DNA of 64,000 nucleotides from Zymoseptoria tritici IPO323 (taxonomy: Eukaryota > Ascomycota > Dothideomycetes > Mycosphaerellales > Mycosphaerellaceae): contig NC_018211.1 of the NCBI RefSeq assembly GCF_000219625.1, positions 496,001 through 560,000 on the forward strand. The letters run 5' to 3'. Below, piece after piece: positions 22,064-33,555 of this stretch; position 1 is the stretch's first letter; each line of letters starts with the position of its first letter. The notes under the pieces are model-generated. The model was not told the DNA's origin, searched no databases, and worked only from the letters and a program-made list of their open reading frames with translations. Both the position numbers and the translations under genes were made by a program.

Positions 22064-25000
22064 ATGGCTTCCGATGCGGAGATGAACACATCTGGTGGGC
22101 GACAGAATCTGGAGAGTCGTCGTGCTCGCGAGTTCTACCGATACTATCAACCAATACGCGAATTAACGGCGAATGGACCGCCGCTATGCAATTTGGCCAG
22201 CGAGGCTGCAGTTGAAGCCCATCGGCCATTTTCCTCGCCAGATCGAGCCCTGACAGCCTTCTGCCAACTAGGCGCATTGAGACTGGGAACAAAACGAGCG
22301 ATGCTGTTCTTCTTTGACGAGCAGTATGCCTATGTTCTTGCTGAAGCAACCCGTACGTTGAGCCTCCAAGATGACTCTGTTCATGAGATCGCCGATGATT
22401 TGTGGCTGGGCCATACCAGGATACCCCGTGGATATTCTGTCTGCGAAGACACCGTCATGAATACACCCAATCCCGGTCCGAAGGATTCCGATTCGGAAAG
22501 CGACTACGATACGATGGTACATATCGTAAACGACTTGAGCGAGGACTTCCGATTTTGCGACAGACCATTCGTCACTGGAGGTCCACGAGCGAGATTCTAC
22601 GCAGGAGTTCCAATCACCACTCCCAAGGGCATAAACATCGGTGCTTACTGTGTGCTCGACGACAAGAAACGCGATACCCTGGATGCCACGAGTATGCGAT
22701 TTCTCATGGACATGTCCGCTACTGTCATGACCCATCTTGACATGGTTCGAGCCCAAGCGGAGCTCCGTATAGGTACTCAAATGGTTGCGGGACTAGGCGC
22801 CTTCATCGATGAAGCTTCTGGATCTCGAAAGTCGAACAATCAGACTGTGGCAAAGGAAGCAGTACAGCGAGAACAAGAATCGCCCGAACCGAACGTTTCT
22901 TCGACACGGCGGCGATCGCCAAAGTCCAGAGGTAGCAGGGGCTCGTCCACGAGGACTGCTGCGTCTACAACGAGTACATCCGAAATGCGCTCAGATGACG
23001 TCCAGGATCCTGCACTATCGAGTACGGAGAAAACCTTTGAACGAGCTGCGACCATTCTTCGAGAAGCCATGGACGTGGACGGGGTCATGTTCTTTGATGC
23101 GGCTACCAGTACATCCGGTGGGCGGGTCGACAACCTTGCATCGCTGCGTAATCCTGAGATGAGTTCGGACACTCATAACAGCTCCGCTAACGAGGTCACC
23201 GAGACCGGCACAGAAGGCGAAGATACCGTGACCACGAAGAAAGCTCCAAGTGACGAAACCACAATCAAACACTGCCGTGTCCTCGCCTCTTCGTACTCTC
23301 CAGCCGCTAGGCCCACAGACCAGTCAAGTTCGGTCACCAATCAGCATGCACAGATCCCAGAAGACTGTCTTCGCTCTCTCCTGCGACGGTATCCACGTGG
23401 AAAAACCTGGAGTTTTAACGACGATGGTGATGCGTCGTCTGACGACTCGTCCGAACACAACGCCGACAGCAAATCGTGTGGTTGTCTACCAACTCACGGC
23501 GACAAGGTCCACAGTCCGACATGCTCCAAGCGAAAGAGGCGAAGTCTTCGCCGGAACGACACAAAGGAGATCCTCCGCCTATTTCCAGGCGTACGCAACT
23601 TTGGGTTGGTTGGAATGTGGGACCATACAAGGCAGCGTTGGTACGCGGCGTGCATGTTCTGGACCTGTTCACCGTTGAGGCTCTTCTCGGTCGAGTTTGA
23701 AGTCAAGTACATGAGTGCTTTCTGCGATGTGATCTTGGCCGAGCTTGGTAGAATGGAAGCCCAGACTTCGGACCGGGCGAAAAGTGACTTCATCAGTTCG
23801 ATCAGCCACGAACTTCGCTCGCCGTTGCACGGAATTTTGGGAAGTGTCGAGTGCCTACAGGAACAGCCTCTGGATTCTGTAAGCGCGGATCTGATAACGC
23901 AAGTGGACGTGTGCGGACGCACGCTGCTCGATGTGAGTATCGCTCGATCCGATCCGAGCCATGCCTTTACTTACTCTCGATAGATCATCGAACACCTCCT
24001 AGATTTCAGCAAGATCAACCATCAAGCCAGATCGGGCGTCGCTGTGACGGACTCACGAGGCTCTCGCATCTCATCTGCAGCCGGCAGACGCTCGCAAACG
24101 GGCGGCATGATGACCCTCGACGCAGACGTTGCTCTCGACCACATTACGGAAGAAGTGGTAGAGACAGCCGTCTACTCCTTCTGTTGTAGCCGCGATCCAG
24201 ACTTTGTCTTGAAACGCAAGGTTGCCGTCTTTTTGGACATCGATTCTGCGTCCTCCTCGCAGTGGAGCTGTTTCGTTGCAGTCGGGCCGTGGAAGAGAAT
24301 CTGCATAAACCTGGTGAGCAATGCGCTCAAGTACACAATCGAGGGCCATATCAAGATCTCTCTGAGGGCCAGTCCTATCCCGGACAAGAAGAAGAAATTC
24401 AACGTCACGCTCAGCGTCAGCGATACCGGCAAGGGAATGTCTCGAAACTTCCTGCAAGACCACCTCTTCAGGGCTTTCCAGCAAGAGGATAGTTTCGTGG
24501 AGGGCACCGGGCTCGGCTTGAGTCTCGTAGCAACGATGGGTAAGCAACCATGGATGGGAAATTGCGCGAGATAATTGCTGACGTGCGTTCGTGTTATAGT
24601 CAAAGCTCTCGATGGGAAGATTGTATGTTGATGACATCTGGCACATGACCATTTGGCTAATGTAATCTACAGGATGTGCAAAGCCAACAAGGCGTTGGGA
24701 CCACGGTCTCTGTGACTCTACCGCTGGAGCACAGTCGACAGGGCCGAGAGACACTACAGAACGGCGTCCATCCTGCGGCTCACCCTTCCATCGCTGGCGT
24801 TACCGTTGGAGTCATTGCAAGCAGGGCCAACGACTCGCAAAATCCATCTCATACCGAGATAAGTGGCAGCCTGCTGACATCAAGTATCTGCAAAACGCTC
24901 GACGAAGCTGGCGCCCGATCCACCAAAAGCGACTGGTCGGGACGCCCAGCTGCTGATGTTTATATTGTGCTTGAAGCCGATCTCCACCAAGAAGTCGACA

Positions 25001-26127
25001 GAATCGGACAAAAGCAAGGTGGAGACAGCGAGGCGGACCCGGCAGCTTCCAGTAATCGCCCCATCGTTGTGCTTTGCGAAAGCGCAATCTCAGCTCGCAG
25101 ACTACGAGCAGTGGGACTGAGAAATCTGGCGAGCGAACACGTTGAGTACATCTCCCAACCTGCTGGACCCGAACGAATAATCAGGGCCGTCTCGCTGTGT
25201 CTTGAGGACCAGCGTGCTGGGGCAAAAACCACAACGATTGCAGGCGCCGTCAAGGACAATTCAACCATGCTACCTGACCCAGACCCGAGCATCATCATGC
25301 ATCGACCTCTCGCGCTTCGGCAACGACATCTTGACGTCGATACTCCTCTCAAGGACGATATGTCTGGCCCATTGCGATCTCAATCCAAGGAAGACTCATC
25401 GCGGCCTAAGCTCGACCGACCGCCACGTTCCTCTTCAACCGACAGAGCACAACTACCAGACCAGAAGTTGTTGAGTAGCCCGTCAACACTGAAAGATCGG
25501 AAGCCCACAACCATCGATGACCGATCCAAACAGCTCACTCGGCCACCAAAGCCAGACGTTTCACCGCAAAGCGATGGGAAAGAACCAATATCGCTACTTC
25601 TGGTGGATGACAACGTATGTTCTTTGCCCAAAATTCATGACTTCATATCCAGATACCCTGACCACACACAGCCGATTAATCTTCAACTCCTGGTCGCCTA
25701 CGCCAACAAAAACCGCCACTACAAAAGCGTGGCCAAGGATGGCCTGCAAGCTGTCGAAGCCTACCGAGCTACTGCTTCTGAACGCTACAAGCTGAACCGC
25801 AGCGACATCACCAACAACAGCATTCCATCACCACCTACCCTCTTGAATCAGACCGCCGCCGCAGTCTCTCCCGCTCCCACAACCGGACCCATCATCATTC
25901 TCATGGACATCAACATGCCCGTGCTCAACGGCTTCGAAGCGACTCGCCAGATTCGGGGTTTCGAACAACGAAGGGGCATACCTCCAGCTACGATCATTGC
26001 ACTTACAGGTCTCGGATCGGCGAGTGCACAGCATGAAGCATTCGATTCCGGAGTGGATCTATTCCTCACGAAGCCGGTGAGGTTGAAGGAATTGACGAAG
26101 ATTCTGGATGGACTAAGGAGTGGGTGA
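22064..26127 (+). CDS. Hybrid histidine kinase (GAF-HisKA-HATPase-REC), 1281 aa, five exons
   Basis: Fungal phosphorelay sensor. Exons are 22064-23932, 23984-24539, 24600-24622 (a 23-nt microexon), 24673-25614 and 25672-26127. Introns are 50-60 bp; the last (57 bp) is stop-free and in frame. A GAF-type domain (about 40-250; DRALTAFCQLGALRL, RFYAGVPI) is followed by a Ser-rich linker. The HisKA dimerisation helix has H582 in SISHELRSPLHG. HATPase_c boxes are NLVSNALKY, SDTGKGM and GTGLGLSLV. The receiver domain opens LLLVDDN-PINLQLL across the last intron, with phospho-acceptor D1209 in LMDINMP and conserved Lys in LTKPV. All phosphotransfer residues are present. No membrane segment, so probably a soluble sensor. 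The ATG at 22064 is the first ATG in frame. Confidence 0.92.
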
Positions 26128-26464
26128 TTTGAAGTACGACACAGCGACTTAGCATGTATCGACAGACGATAGAGAGACCAGACTCTTCTCGACGGTACAG
26201 GTAGCCAGCACCTGGGACCGATGGATGCAATACAAAGATCTCAGACAACGCTCGTTGTGGCTCGGCAGGCTAGTTAAGTGAAGAATGCTCCTGCTTTGTT
26301 CGTTGAGCTTCCTGTTTGATTGCTGCCTACTAGCCCCTATGGAAGCTAGGCCTCACTTCAGCACATGATAAGATCAAGCAGACTTTCCAGCCCTTCCTCT
26401 TCAACTCACCCAGCATCCGTCACCCGAACTTCTTCGATTGCAAACACAACAAACCGACCGCAAG

Positions 26465-27469
26465 ATGGACCACTCATCGATCCCAGCTACAACTGCAGCC
26501 CAAGCACAGCCATTCTCAACTCGACCGTCGGACTTCAACGCCGTCTATGAGGTTTTCCAAATCGTCGAATTGCTCGAGCAGATTCTCTTGGAGCTACCTC
26601 AAGACCGTTACCTTCTACTCAGCCAGCGGACCTGCAAGGCATTCCGAAATACGATGAAAGGCTCCTCGAAACTCCAACGTCACGTCTTCTTACTGCCTTC
26701 AGATTCTGCAAGCGGTACGCCCTGGAATTCTATGCTGGCAACGGTTGCCGATGACTTCAGCGAATTTCCCATCGTTCTTATGGCTCGGAGAGTCATGTTC
26801 GACGTGGACAATTTGAAAGCCGTGTTCAAACATAATGGACAGCTCTGGGCTCTGGCCAAGACTGGGCACACATGGATCGAAGTGGCAAAATCACTCCCAG
26901 TGCGGCGTTCGGGGCCCCGTTGGCGGAGAAGACACAAAGGTCCCAATCTTGTGTCGGCTTGGTCTCTACGGCGCGTTGCCAACAACGAGGTTTTATCCTG
27001 TCCGATCTTCGACCTCGCGAGCACTTCCCTCCGGAACATGTACATTACCCAGCCGTCCGCCAAGATGACCGTCGTTCTCTACAGTGGCCACCCGAATGCA
27101 ACTACAATACGACACGGATTTGAAGGGAGATGCAATCTGTCCGATTCCTGCGTGCCGAAATGGAGAGTGTTTGGTCATGCCTTTGCAAAGTTTGAGGGTC
27201 AGGGAAAGACAGTAGGAAAAATCTTCGAGGAGATTGATGCGATCGATGGCGAGTATCGCACGCCTGTAGACTGGAGATATCGGGCAGAGATATGGCACAC
27301 AAGCTGCCGTTGCGAGTCGTGCCAATTGGAAAGAATTCCAAAGGAGGAAGAGGCGGAAACCAGGGCGAGGGCAATGAAGAAGGGCTTGGAGGAGAATGAT
27401 AACGAGGATGAGAAGGAAGAAGCCAGGGTGAGCGCAACAAAGATGGAGGTAGAGGAGAAGAACAAATGA
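26465..27469 (+). CDS. F-box-like hypothetical protein, 334 aa
   Basis: N-terminal segment about 28-65 (VFQIVELLEQILLELPQDRYLLLSQR) fits the F-box-like pattern found in many lineage-expanded dothideomycete proteins, where an LLExILxxLP motif is followed by a helix containing LL...C..F. The middle contains WRxMxLTQP-like SLRNMYITQPSAKM, typical of the same group. The C-terminal 45 residues are Glu/Lys-rich and probably disordered. If functional it would bring substrates to SCF ubiquitin ligases. Start: ATG at 26465; the longer frame upstream has no ATG. Confidence 0.65.
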   Translation: MDHSSIPATTAAQAQPFSTRPSDFNAVYEVFQIVELLEQILLELPQDRYLLLSQRTCKAFRNTMKGSSKLQRHVFLLPSDSASGTPWNSMLATVADDFSEFPIVLMARRVMFDVDNLKAVFKHNGQLWALAKTGHTWIEVAKSLPVRRSGPRWRRRHKGPNLVSAWSLRRVANNEVLSCPIFDLASTSLRNMYITQPSAKMTVVLYSGHPNATTIRHGFEGRCNLSDSCVPKWRVFGHAFAKFEGQGKTVGKIFEEIDAIDGEYRTPVDWRYRAEIWHTSCRCESCQLERIPKEEEAETRARAMKKGLEENDNEDEKEEARVSATKMEVEEKNK

Positions 27470-27954
27470 GGATGAGGGGAAGAGAGACACTCTGAACGCA
27501 CGCAGTCAACAGAAGTGTAGCAGCTATGATTGCATGCTAGCTAGGAGTTGGAAGTATTGACACAGCAGTCGGACAGTCCTCAAGAAGAGCTCGAATCCGG
27601 AGTCGTCGACGCCTACCAAGGACAAAGGGGAGTGAGTATAGAGCCGTCAGGGGAATCAATCAAGAGCTCCTTGAAGATCCGACTCACGCTATTGCCGGGG
27701 CCCCTTTGGAGCCCGTACTCGAACCTTCGTGAAATAAGATGCTTACGACTAGGCCCGAGGTGAGTTGACGTGACACATGCAGTGAGATCCAAAGGCTTCT
27801 GCGCCCGCTAGTCTCATAATATTGCAGGGCCACTGCGTATGAATACTTCTGACCCTCCCGCCCTCATCACTTTCAATTCTTCTCATCACTTCCAACCCCC
27901 CCAGCCTTTGCGTCGACATCTGTCGCTCACATTTTATTTGTCTCGGAACGCACA
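27470..27954. other. Intergenic at the left edge of the putative cluster
   Basis: About 485 bp. Just upstream of 27955 is a C/T-rich leader. No gene or RNA recognised. Confidence 0.35.
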
Positions 27955-30138
27955 ATGTTTTACCTCTCGATTGGACTACTGCTCACGGTGATCTCATTGT
28001 CCTGGTACGGGCGGCGTCTCAGAAAGAGTCCAGCATGCCAGAAGAAGAACGATCGTCCGGCACAAAACAAAATGGACAGTCCTGATGGAAGACCTCGCCG
28101 AGAGGCACCCAGCTCGTCGACAGCCGTGCTCTTCGACCCAGAGCAAGTTCGGAAGCTATATCACTGCCTGCACAACTTGGAGACAAACGCTGGAACCCTC
28201 TCCGTTGCGAAGGATGTCTTAACTGGATCATTGAAAGAAGCGGATCATTTCAACCAGACGACTTCTGTGACCGATGGCATACACATCATTGGGTCATACA
28301 CTCCAAATGCTCTCCGGATCTGGCTCGACAATGGAGACGCCATGGTCATGAAGGAGTTTGAGAAGTACTCGACTCGCAGAGCCAATGGAGGATCAAGAGA
28401 GCTACTCCCTGGACGAGAGGAAGCGACTGCATGGCTGCGAGCGCAGGCTCCTTTGCGATTCGTGGACGGTGCATGGCTGGGTCATATCAGCCGAGTACAA
28501 ATGCCTTGGGCACACGCCGGAGTCGTCCGCCAGTTGTGGCAAATTCTGTCGGAGGAACTCGGCGACGGGGATATCGAGAAGCATCACACTCGCCTCTTTG
28601 CTCAACTGCTGCGATCTTTTGCTCCAGATGTACCGGACGCTCCTTCCCCGGACTTCCTGGATCGACGCCACGGAGCGACCAACGAGAAGATATGGAGATC
28701 TGCTGTCCTGCAGTCGATTGTATCGCTGTTTCAAGAGAGCTTCCTGCCTGAGATACTCGGATTCAACCTGAACTTTGAGCGTATTTCTTTTGAGATGCTG
28801 AAAGCTATGATTGAGCTTCGAGAGCTCAAATTAGATCCGACATACTTCATGCTGCACGTGTGCATCGACAACGCGGCATCGGGTCACACTGCAGTTGCCT
28901 TGGATGCGGTTTGCTCTTATCTGGCAGGCATTAGAGAGCAACATGGTTACGATGCTGAGCAACAGGCTTGGAGAAAGATCCAAGCGGGCTATGCTCTTTC
29001 CGACGGAAGATGGCACGAGAAGCCTCCCCTGGATGTCAAGGCATTTGAGCACCTTCAGCAATCCGTTGCAGCCATATTTGAATCGAAAGCCAAAGCAGGA
29101 TCAAGTGCCCACCTCATGTGTAAAGGTAGCATTAAAGGTCAGCGCATCACAGACTGGCTCGATTTGAATCATATTGGTAGCTCAGCCTGGTGGGCTCGTT
29201 TGGTACAGTCTTTGGGTGAATCTCGAGCGTGGATTGTTCCTGGAGAGAGCGAACGAAGCCGGTTTGTCAAGGAACTATCATGGGGTGGTCGCATGTTCGG
29301 GGCGTTCACCGAAGCCGAATGTCATGAGGTGCGCCGTTGGGTCGCCATACTACCATTGAGATCATCACGGCCTGGTACTGTACGCTCGGTGCCCATTCCG
29401 GACGTCGACGTTGCCACTCATCATGTGGCGCCATACATGCGAATTGACCATGCCTTGCATACTCTTGAAACCCACCGAGGACGCATACTGGCAACGCCAG
29501 CTGATCCCTCCGCAACGGAGTGGATCTACGACATAGACGTCAGTGGATTGGAGCATTGCCAGTTCCTGGGAGCGATCTGGTTCTCGCATTTCTGCCTCCT
29601 TGAAAAGTTTATCGCTTTGCCGTCGAGATGCGGCGATCCATTGGGTGCTCTGGTCCTTCGCGTGCTGCGAGCCCAAGATGGCATCGGCCTCAATGACCAT
29701 CATACGGACCAGCGATACACTGCAACGCCCACAGGTCCAGACGAAGGGCTCATTTTCAACTTGGGCCATCAAATCTTGCACTTTCATGGTCTCCAGCCCG
29801 CAGCTTCACTTTCGGATCAGATCTCTGGACAACCTTGTGCAGACTTGGCCGAGACCATGTTCTCGGTCGCCGCGGCACCCGTTCAGTGTAGAGGCATGTT
29901 ACTTGGGATGGCATCAGCATTTATCAGTCTGCACTCTGCCATTGCTGCCTCTTCGATACTGGATGCACACTCCCGCTCGAAGCTATACCGAGTCGTAGAC
30001 TTAGAAGAGACCGAGCTTCTATCGTGTTTACTTATGCTTGCCGATGACCAGCGGCATGAATTCGCTAAAGGCTTCGAATTCATCAGGATTCAGCTCAGCA
30101 CGCTGTTCAAAGTCGAAGCCGGACACGAAAGTCACTGA
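27955..30138 (+). CDS. Haem-oxygenase-like iron-containing redox enzyme, membrane-anchored, 727 aa
   Basis: Resembles the haem-oxygenase-like diiron oxidase family (Pfam-style Haem_oxygenas_2), whose members use a non-haem diiron site to desaturate, N-oxygenate or fragment amino-acid-like substrates in natural-product pathways. Residues 2-18 are a hydrophobic anchor followed by RRLRK, suggesting an ER-bound cytosolic-facing enzyme. The oxidase region covers about 180-325. Candidate iron ligands are E201 and H211 (ELGDGD...HH), E266 in LPEILGF, and H301, D305, H311 in HVCIDNAASGH. FVDGAWLGH (169-177) is another family block. Residues about 380-727 are a large C-terminal half I cannot assign. 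Single exon. An 18-bp tandem repeat starts 5 bp after the stop. Confidence 0.75.
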   Translation: MFYLSIGLLLTVISLSWYGRRLRKSPACQKKNDRPAQNKMDSPDGRPRREAPSSSTAVLFDPEQVRKLYHCLHNLETNAGTLSVAKDVLTGSLKEADHFNQTTSVTDGIHIIGSYTPNALRIWLDNGDAMVMKEFEKYSTRRANGGSRELLPGREEATAWLRAQAPLRFVDGAWLGHISRVQMPWAHAGVVRQLWQILSEELGDGDIEKHHTRLFAQLLRSFAPDVPDAPSPDFLDRRHGATNEKIWRSAVLQSIVSLFQESFLPEILGFNLNFERISFEMLKAMIELRELKLDPTYFMLHVCIDNAASGHTAVALDAVCSYLAGIREQHGYDAEQQAWRKIQAGYALSDGRWHEKPPLDVKAFEHLQQSVAAIFESKAKAGSSAHLMCKGSIKGQRITDWLDLNHIGSSAWWARLVQSLGESRAWIVPGESERSRFVKELSWGGRMFGAFTEAECHEVRRWVAILPLRSSRPGTVRSVPIPDVDVATHHVAPYMRIDHALHTLETHRGRILATPADPSATEWIYDIDVSGLEHCQFLGAIWFSHFCLLEKFIALPSRCGDPLGALVLRVLRAQDGIGLNDHHTDQRYTATPTGPDEGLIFNLGHQILHFHGLQPAASLSDQISGQPCADLAETMFSVAAAPVQCRGMLLGMASAFISLHSAIAASSILDAHSRSKLYRVVDLEETELLSCLLMLADDQRHEFAKGFEFIRIQLSTLFKVEAGHESH

Positions 30139-30142
30139 GCTT

Positions 30143-30193
30143 GCAGAGCATGCCACTCCCGCAGAGCATGCCACTCCCGCAGAGCATGCCACT
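30143..30193. repeat. 18-bp tandem repeat, about 2.8 units
   Basis: GCAGAGCATGCCACTCCC repeated at 30143, 30161 and 30179 (the last partial) directly after the stop codon of the diiron oxidase gene. Each unit contains the palindrome GCATGC. Confidence 0.95.
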
Positions 30194-30595
30194 GAATGGT
30201 CACCAGCCAATCATTTTCAATCTATTAAGATGTTGTGTGAGTAGGAGATGGTGGTCGGCAGGTCCAAATGTAATAGGGATATATACAAGGAAGCAAGGCA
30301 TCGTCAATTCAAGATCATCAAGTCGTCCCTGTTTGTGCCTGTCCATGATCACGATCACCACAAATCTCTTCTTGGTGAGGCTCGGATACACTGAGCGGAT
30401 ATTTCTACAAGGTCCTCAAGTATGTATACCTTGTGCACAAGCATGAATAGGAGTTTACTAAGGCTCATGTAGCTGACTAACCACAAGTGAAACCATATCC
30501 TGGCTCCCTCTCACCGCTTGTGATTGCCAGAAAGCGTGTCTTGACCAGAACACTCCCACAAAACAAAAGAAGTACCATCGTACGGCTGTACGAAT
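30194..30595. other. Intergenic before the GNAT gene
   Basis: About 400 bp, moderately AT-rich with a TATATA stretch near 30280. Probably promoter and leader of the GNAT gene. No other feature seen. Confidence 0.35.
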
Positions 30596-31267
30596 ATGCG
30601 CACAGAATGTGCTTCCCTCTGGCCCCGCCAAGATTACGAGACGATCACTGGCGCCCATGTATGTCTCACACCTCTAGAAGAACGCCACGCTGATGGACTC
30701 TTTCAACACGTGGGCGGAACAGACAACGCTCATCTCTGGACGTACATGGCCGACGGACCATACGAAACGGTTGAAGAGTTCCGTATCCACATCAAGAGAT
30801 GCGCGAGTTCTGCGGATGCCTCCTTCTGGGCTGTGGTGTCCCGAACGTCAGGCCAGATACTCGGCTATGCCTCATTCATGCGAGTCGATCAAGCCAACGC
30901 TGTGGTTGAGATTGGAAACATCATGTACGCACCTGTCTTTCAGAGGACGACTGGAGCTACCGAGGCGTGGTTTCTGTTGGCAGATCGAGCATTTACGTCC
31001 GGATTCAGACGACTGGAGTGGAAATGCAATACGCTCAACAAGCCATCAATGCGAGCAGCTTCGAGACTTGGACACACGTTTGAAGGAATCTTTCGTCAGC
31101 ACATGATAGTGAAAGGCAGCAACCGGAACACGGCGTGGTACTCTATCATCGATTGTGAATGGACCAAGGTGAAGGAGGCTCTCGAGGCGTGGATGCAGGG
31201 TGACAATTTCGACGCATCTGGGAAGCAGAAGATGGACTTGGTGGCGATTCGAAACCTATTGCGGTGA
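30596..31267 (+). CDS. GNAT N-acetyltransferase, RimJ/RimL type, 223 aa
   Basis: Acetyl-CoA-dependent N-acetyltransferase. The entire protein is one GNAT domain: N-terminal LTPLEERHADGLFQHV, the central strand/turn FWAVVSRTSGQILGYASFMRVD, IGNIMYAPVFQRTTGATEAW, then the C-terminal signature FRRLEWKCNTLNKPSMRAASRLGHTFEGIFRQHM. That last block is characteristic of RimJ/RimL-like acyltransferases, many of which act on small amines or amino acids, including detoxification of toxic amino acid analogues. In this neighbourhood it may acetylate a pathway intermediate or product as self-protection (inference). Single exon; convergent with the POT transporter gene. Confidence 0.88.
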   Translation: MRTECASLWPRQDYETITGAHVCLTPLEERHADGLFQHVGGTDNAHLWTYMADGPYETVEEFRIHIKRCASSADASFWAVVSRTSGQILGYASFMRVDQANAVVEIGNIMYAPVFQRTTGATEAWFLLADRAFTSGFRRLEWKCNTLNKPSMRAASRLGHTFEGIFRQHMIVKGSNRNTAWYSIIDCEWTKVKEALEAWMQGDNFDASGKQKMDLVAIRNLLR

Positions 31268-31524
31268 TGATGATAAGCTTTTGGCTAGTTCTTTCTCGTA
31301 ACTGTATCTAGCAAGACTCGCTTGAATCGTTGCACTGTACTGCTCGTCCGGATCTTTGGCGTCTGGCCAGTCGCTTGATGTGAAGCACCGTGCGCTCAAT
31401 TGCGAAGGAGACGTTATGAGTGCACAACAAGAGAAGTGTGGGGGAAAGAAGAAGATACGCCGATTTACATTACCCATACGACAAACTCCTAGCTTTGCGC
31501 TCATCACCGCTTGCTCTGAACGAT

Positions 31525-33555
31525 TCATTGTGTGCGACCTTCTTGTTGACGTTGTTCCAAGAGAAGTGTATCGACGTCTTTGTCCTCTTTGTCGCGATGG
31601 CCTACGACCGCCCAGAGTATCGGAGACATGACTCCCAGGCAAACAGCCAGGCTAGCATATAGCCAGATCATATTCGGATCGTGAGAAACTGGACCAAGAG
31701 CTATACCGATGGCACTCCCAACGCCAGCGCTCAGTAGTCGCAGTGACTGCATCACGGTGCGCATATCTCTAGGTGCCATACTGTATGTGTACTCGCTGAG
31801 CGTGACGAAGCCGAAGATCTCCGCCAAAGCGAGCAACGCATACAGTGGAGTTTGCATCCACACGGTGATGTCGTTCGGCAAAGGCTGCTGACCAGGTCTT
31901 GAGGCCGCGGGACACTTGACAGGTGCATCGTAGCAAGGGCCCGAGTCGTAGATCATCTTTTGCACACCAGCAGCATAGGCAAAAGTCGCCGCCATCATCG
32001 TGAAAGCTGCGGCTATGCGCATCACAGGTCCGAATGGTATGCGCAATCTGGCCAGTCCAGGGTACAGGAATTTCTGGATCAACGGTCCAAGGAGTACGCA
32101 GGCGATTGGGTTCAAGACCTGGATGCCGTCGTTCGGAAAACCTCCAAGCTTCATCTGTCCCGCCTGCGAGACCAGATTGCTGTTCATTTGATTCATGCCG
32201 GTTTGGAATAGGATGAACCAAAGCCTGTTCACTCTTCATCAGCCTGACGATTGTTTGTGCTTCATAGAGCAAAAGACTGGGCTTCATACATAATTTCGCA
32301 TGCACGTAGTCCACTTCGAATTTCCAGGACGAACTCGTTAGTCCATGGGACGATTCGTCCATGCATCTGCAGCTGATGCTCGGGTTGTACAGCACGGAGG
32401 CTGAACCCACCTCGGATAGCGCATCCCAGGAGCTTGCCAGCCTTGAGCAAGACGCCACCTTGAGCTGGCAGCTTCTCTGCGCGAGTCAGACAAGTATTCG
32501 AACGTTCTTCGGGTAACATACCGAATTCTTTGCTGGATGTAAGAAGGCAAACAAGACCCACCCAGGATGAGCAAAATGCAAGAAGGTTCGCTGACCAGAA
32601 ACCGTACACTTTCTCGAGGTAGGTTGCCGCAATGAGGGAGACTGCTGCAACGTTTGTGATCCTATTAATTACCGTCAGCTGCCATTCTAAAAAAGATGAC
32701 AGATATGAATCACCAATAATAGACGTTGTATATGTACTGCAAGGTCAAAGTTCTGTCAATGATCACTCGCTCCTTGGATGGTAGCGTCTTGACTTGTGGT
32801 GGTTTGACCGGGTATTGGTCTCCTGGTCACAAGCGTATCATGGTCAGCGCATCTCCGCTTGACTAAACTGACCATGCCATACCAATGAAAGGCGTGAATG
32901 TCGCTTTCGTTCCTCCGACGCCCATACCGATGAACAGCAGACAGATCGCGAGTCCCGCAACTCCAGCATCGTGATCAAAGAGGGAAGGCAGGGAAGTCAC
33001 AAACTGCACTAATGTGCCGCACAAGTACAAACTAGTTGAAGTCAGCATGTGGACCCACCCTCAAGTCTCCAAAACGCCAGTCTCTGGGTACCTCAGACTG
33101 ATGCAGAGCACTCTGAACCTCCCCAGCCGTGCATCCGATAGGACTGCAAAGAAAATCGGAGTCAAAAATGAAAACATGTAATAGGCATTGAAGATCGTTG
33201 TTGCCCGTGACTGTCCCAGCCCAAGCGCCCCGGGAGTGGCACTGTCGCCCGGTGCATTTTGCATGTAATTCTCTGAGATGTGTCAAGACGATTCATTTGA
33301 CCCGTTCTCGAAGAACTCACGCCATGGTGTGGAGACGACGTAGAAAGTAAAGCGTTCTGCACCGCCTGCCGCCAAAGCAATCCAGACTTTGCGTGGTAGC
33401 CGATCAGCCACATGCCTCAGAGTCTGAAGTTCTTCGCTGGTGGCATCCCTGAGGTCATCCTCGTGGAGTTCGGACTTCTCGGGAGGGGCTTGAGCTTGTT
33501 GCAAGACCGGTGTCTCAAAGACAAAAGCATCTTTCGGCTGGTCGGTGGGTGTCAT
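31525..33555 (-). CDS. POT/PTR2-family proton-coupled peptide transporter, 566 aa, seven exons
   Basis: Exons in reading order: 33321-33555, 33092-33272, 32883-33031, 32714-32822, 32522-32661, 32290-32476 and 31525-32224. The six introns are 45-65 bp and all junctions are in phase. The product imports or exports di/tripeptides or related amides with protons through about 12 membrane helices. POT landmarks are AERFTFYVVSTPWQNYMQN (helix 1, first splice), FSFLTPIFFAVLSDARLGRF (helix 2 and signature loop), GMGVGGTKATFTPFIGDQY, YIYNVYYWITNVAAVSL and SQAGQMKLGGFPND. The first 75 residues are hydrophilic. It shares an 890-bp divergent promoter with the dioxygenase gene, so it is likely co-regulated with the cluster. 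The ATG at 33555 is preferred; the longer upstream frame starts with GTG. Confidence 0.9.
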
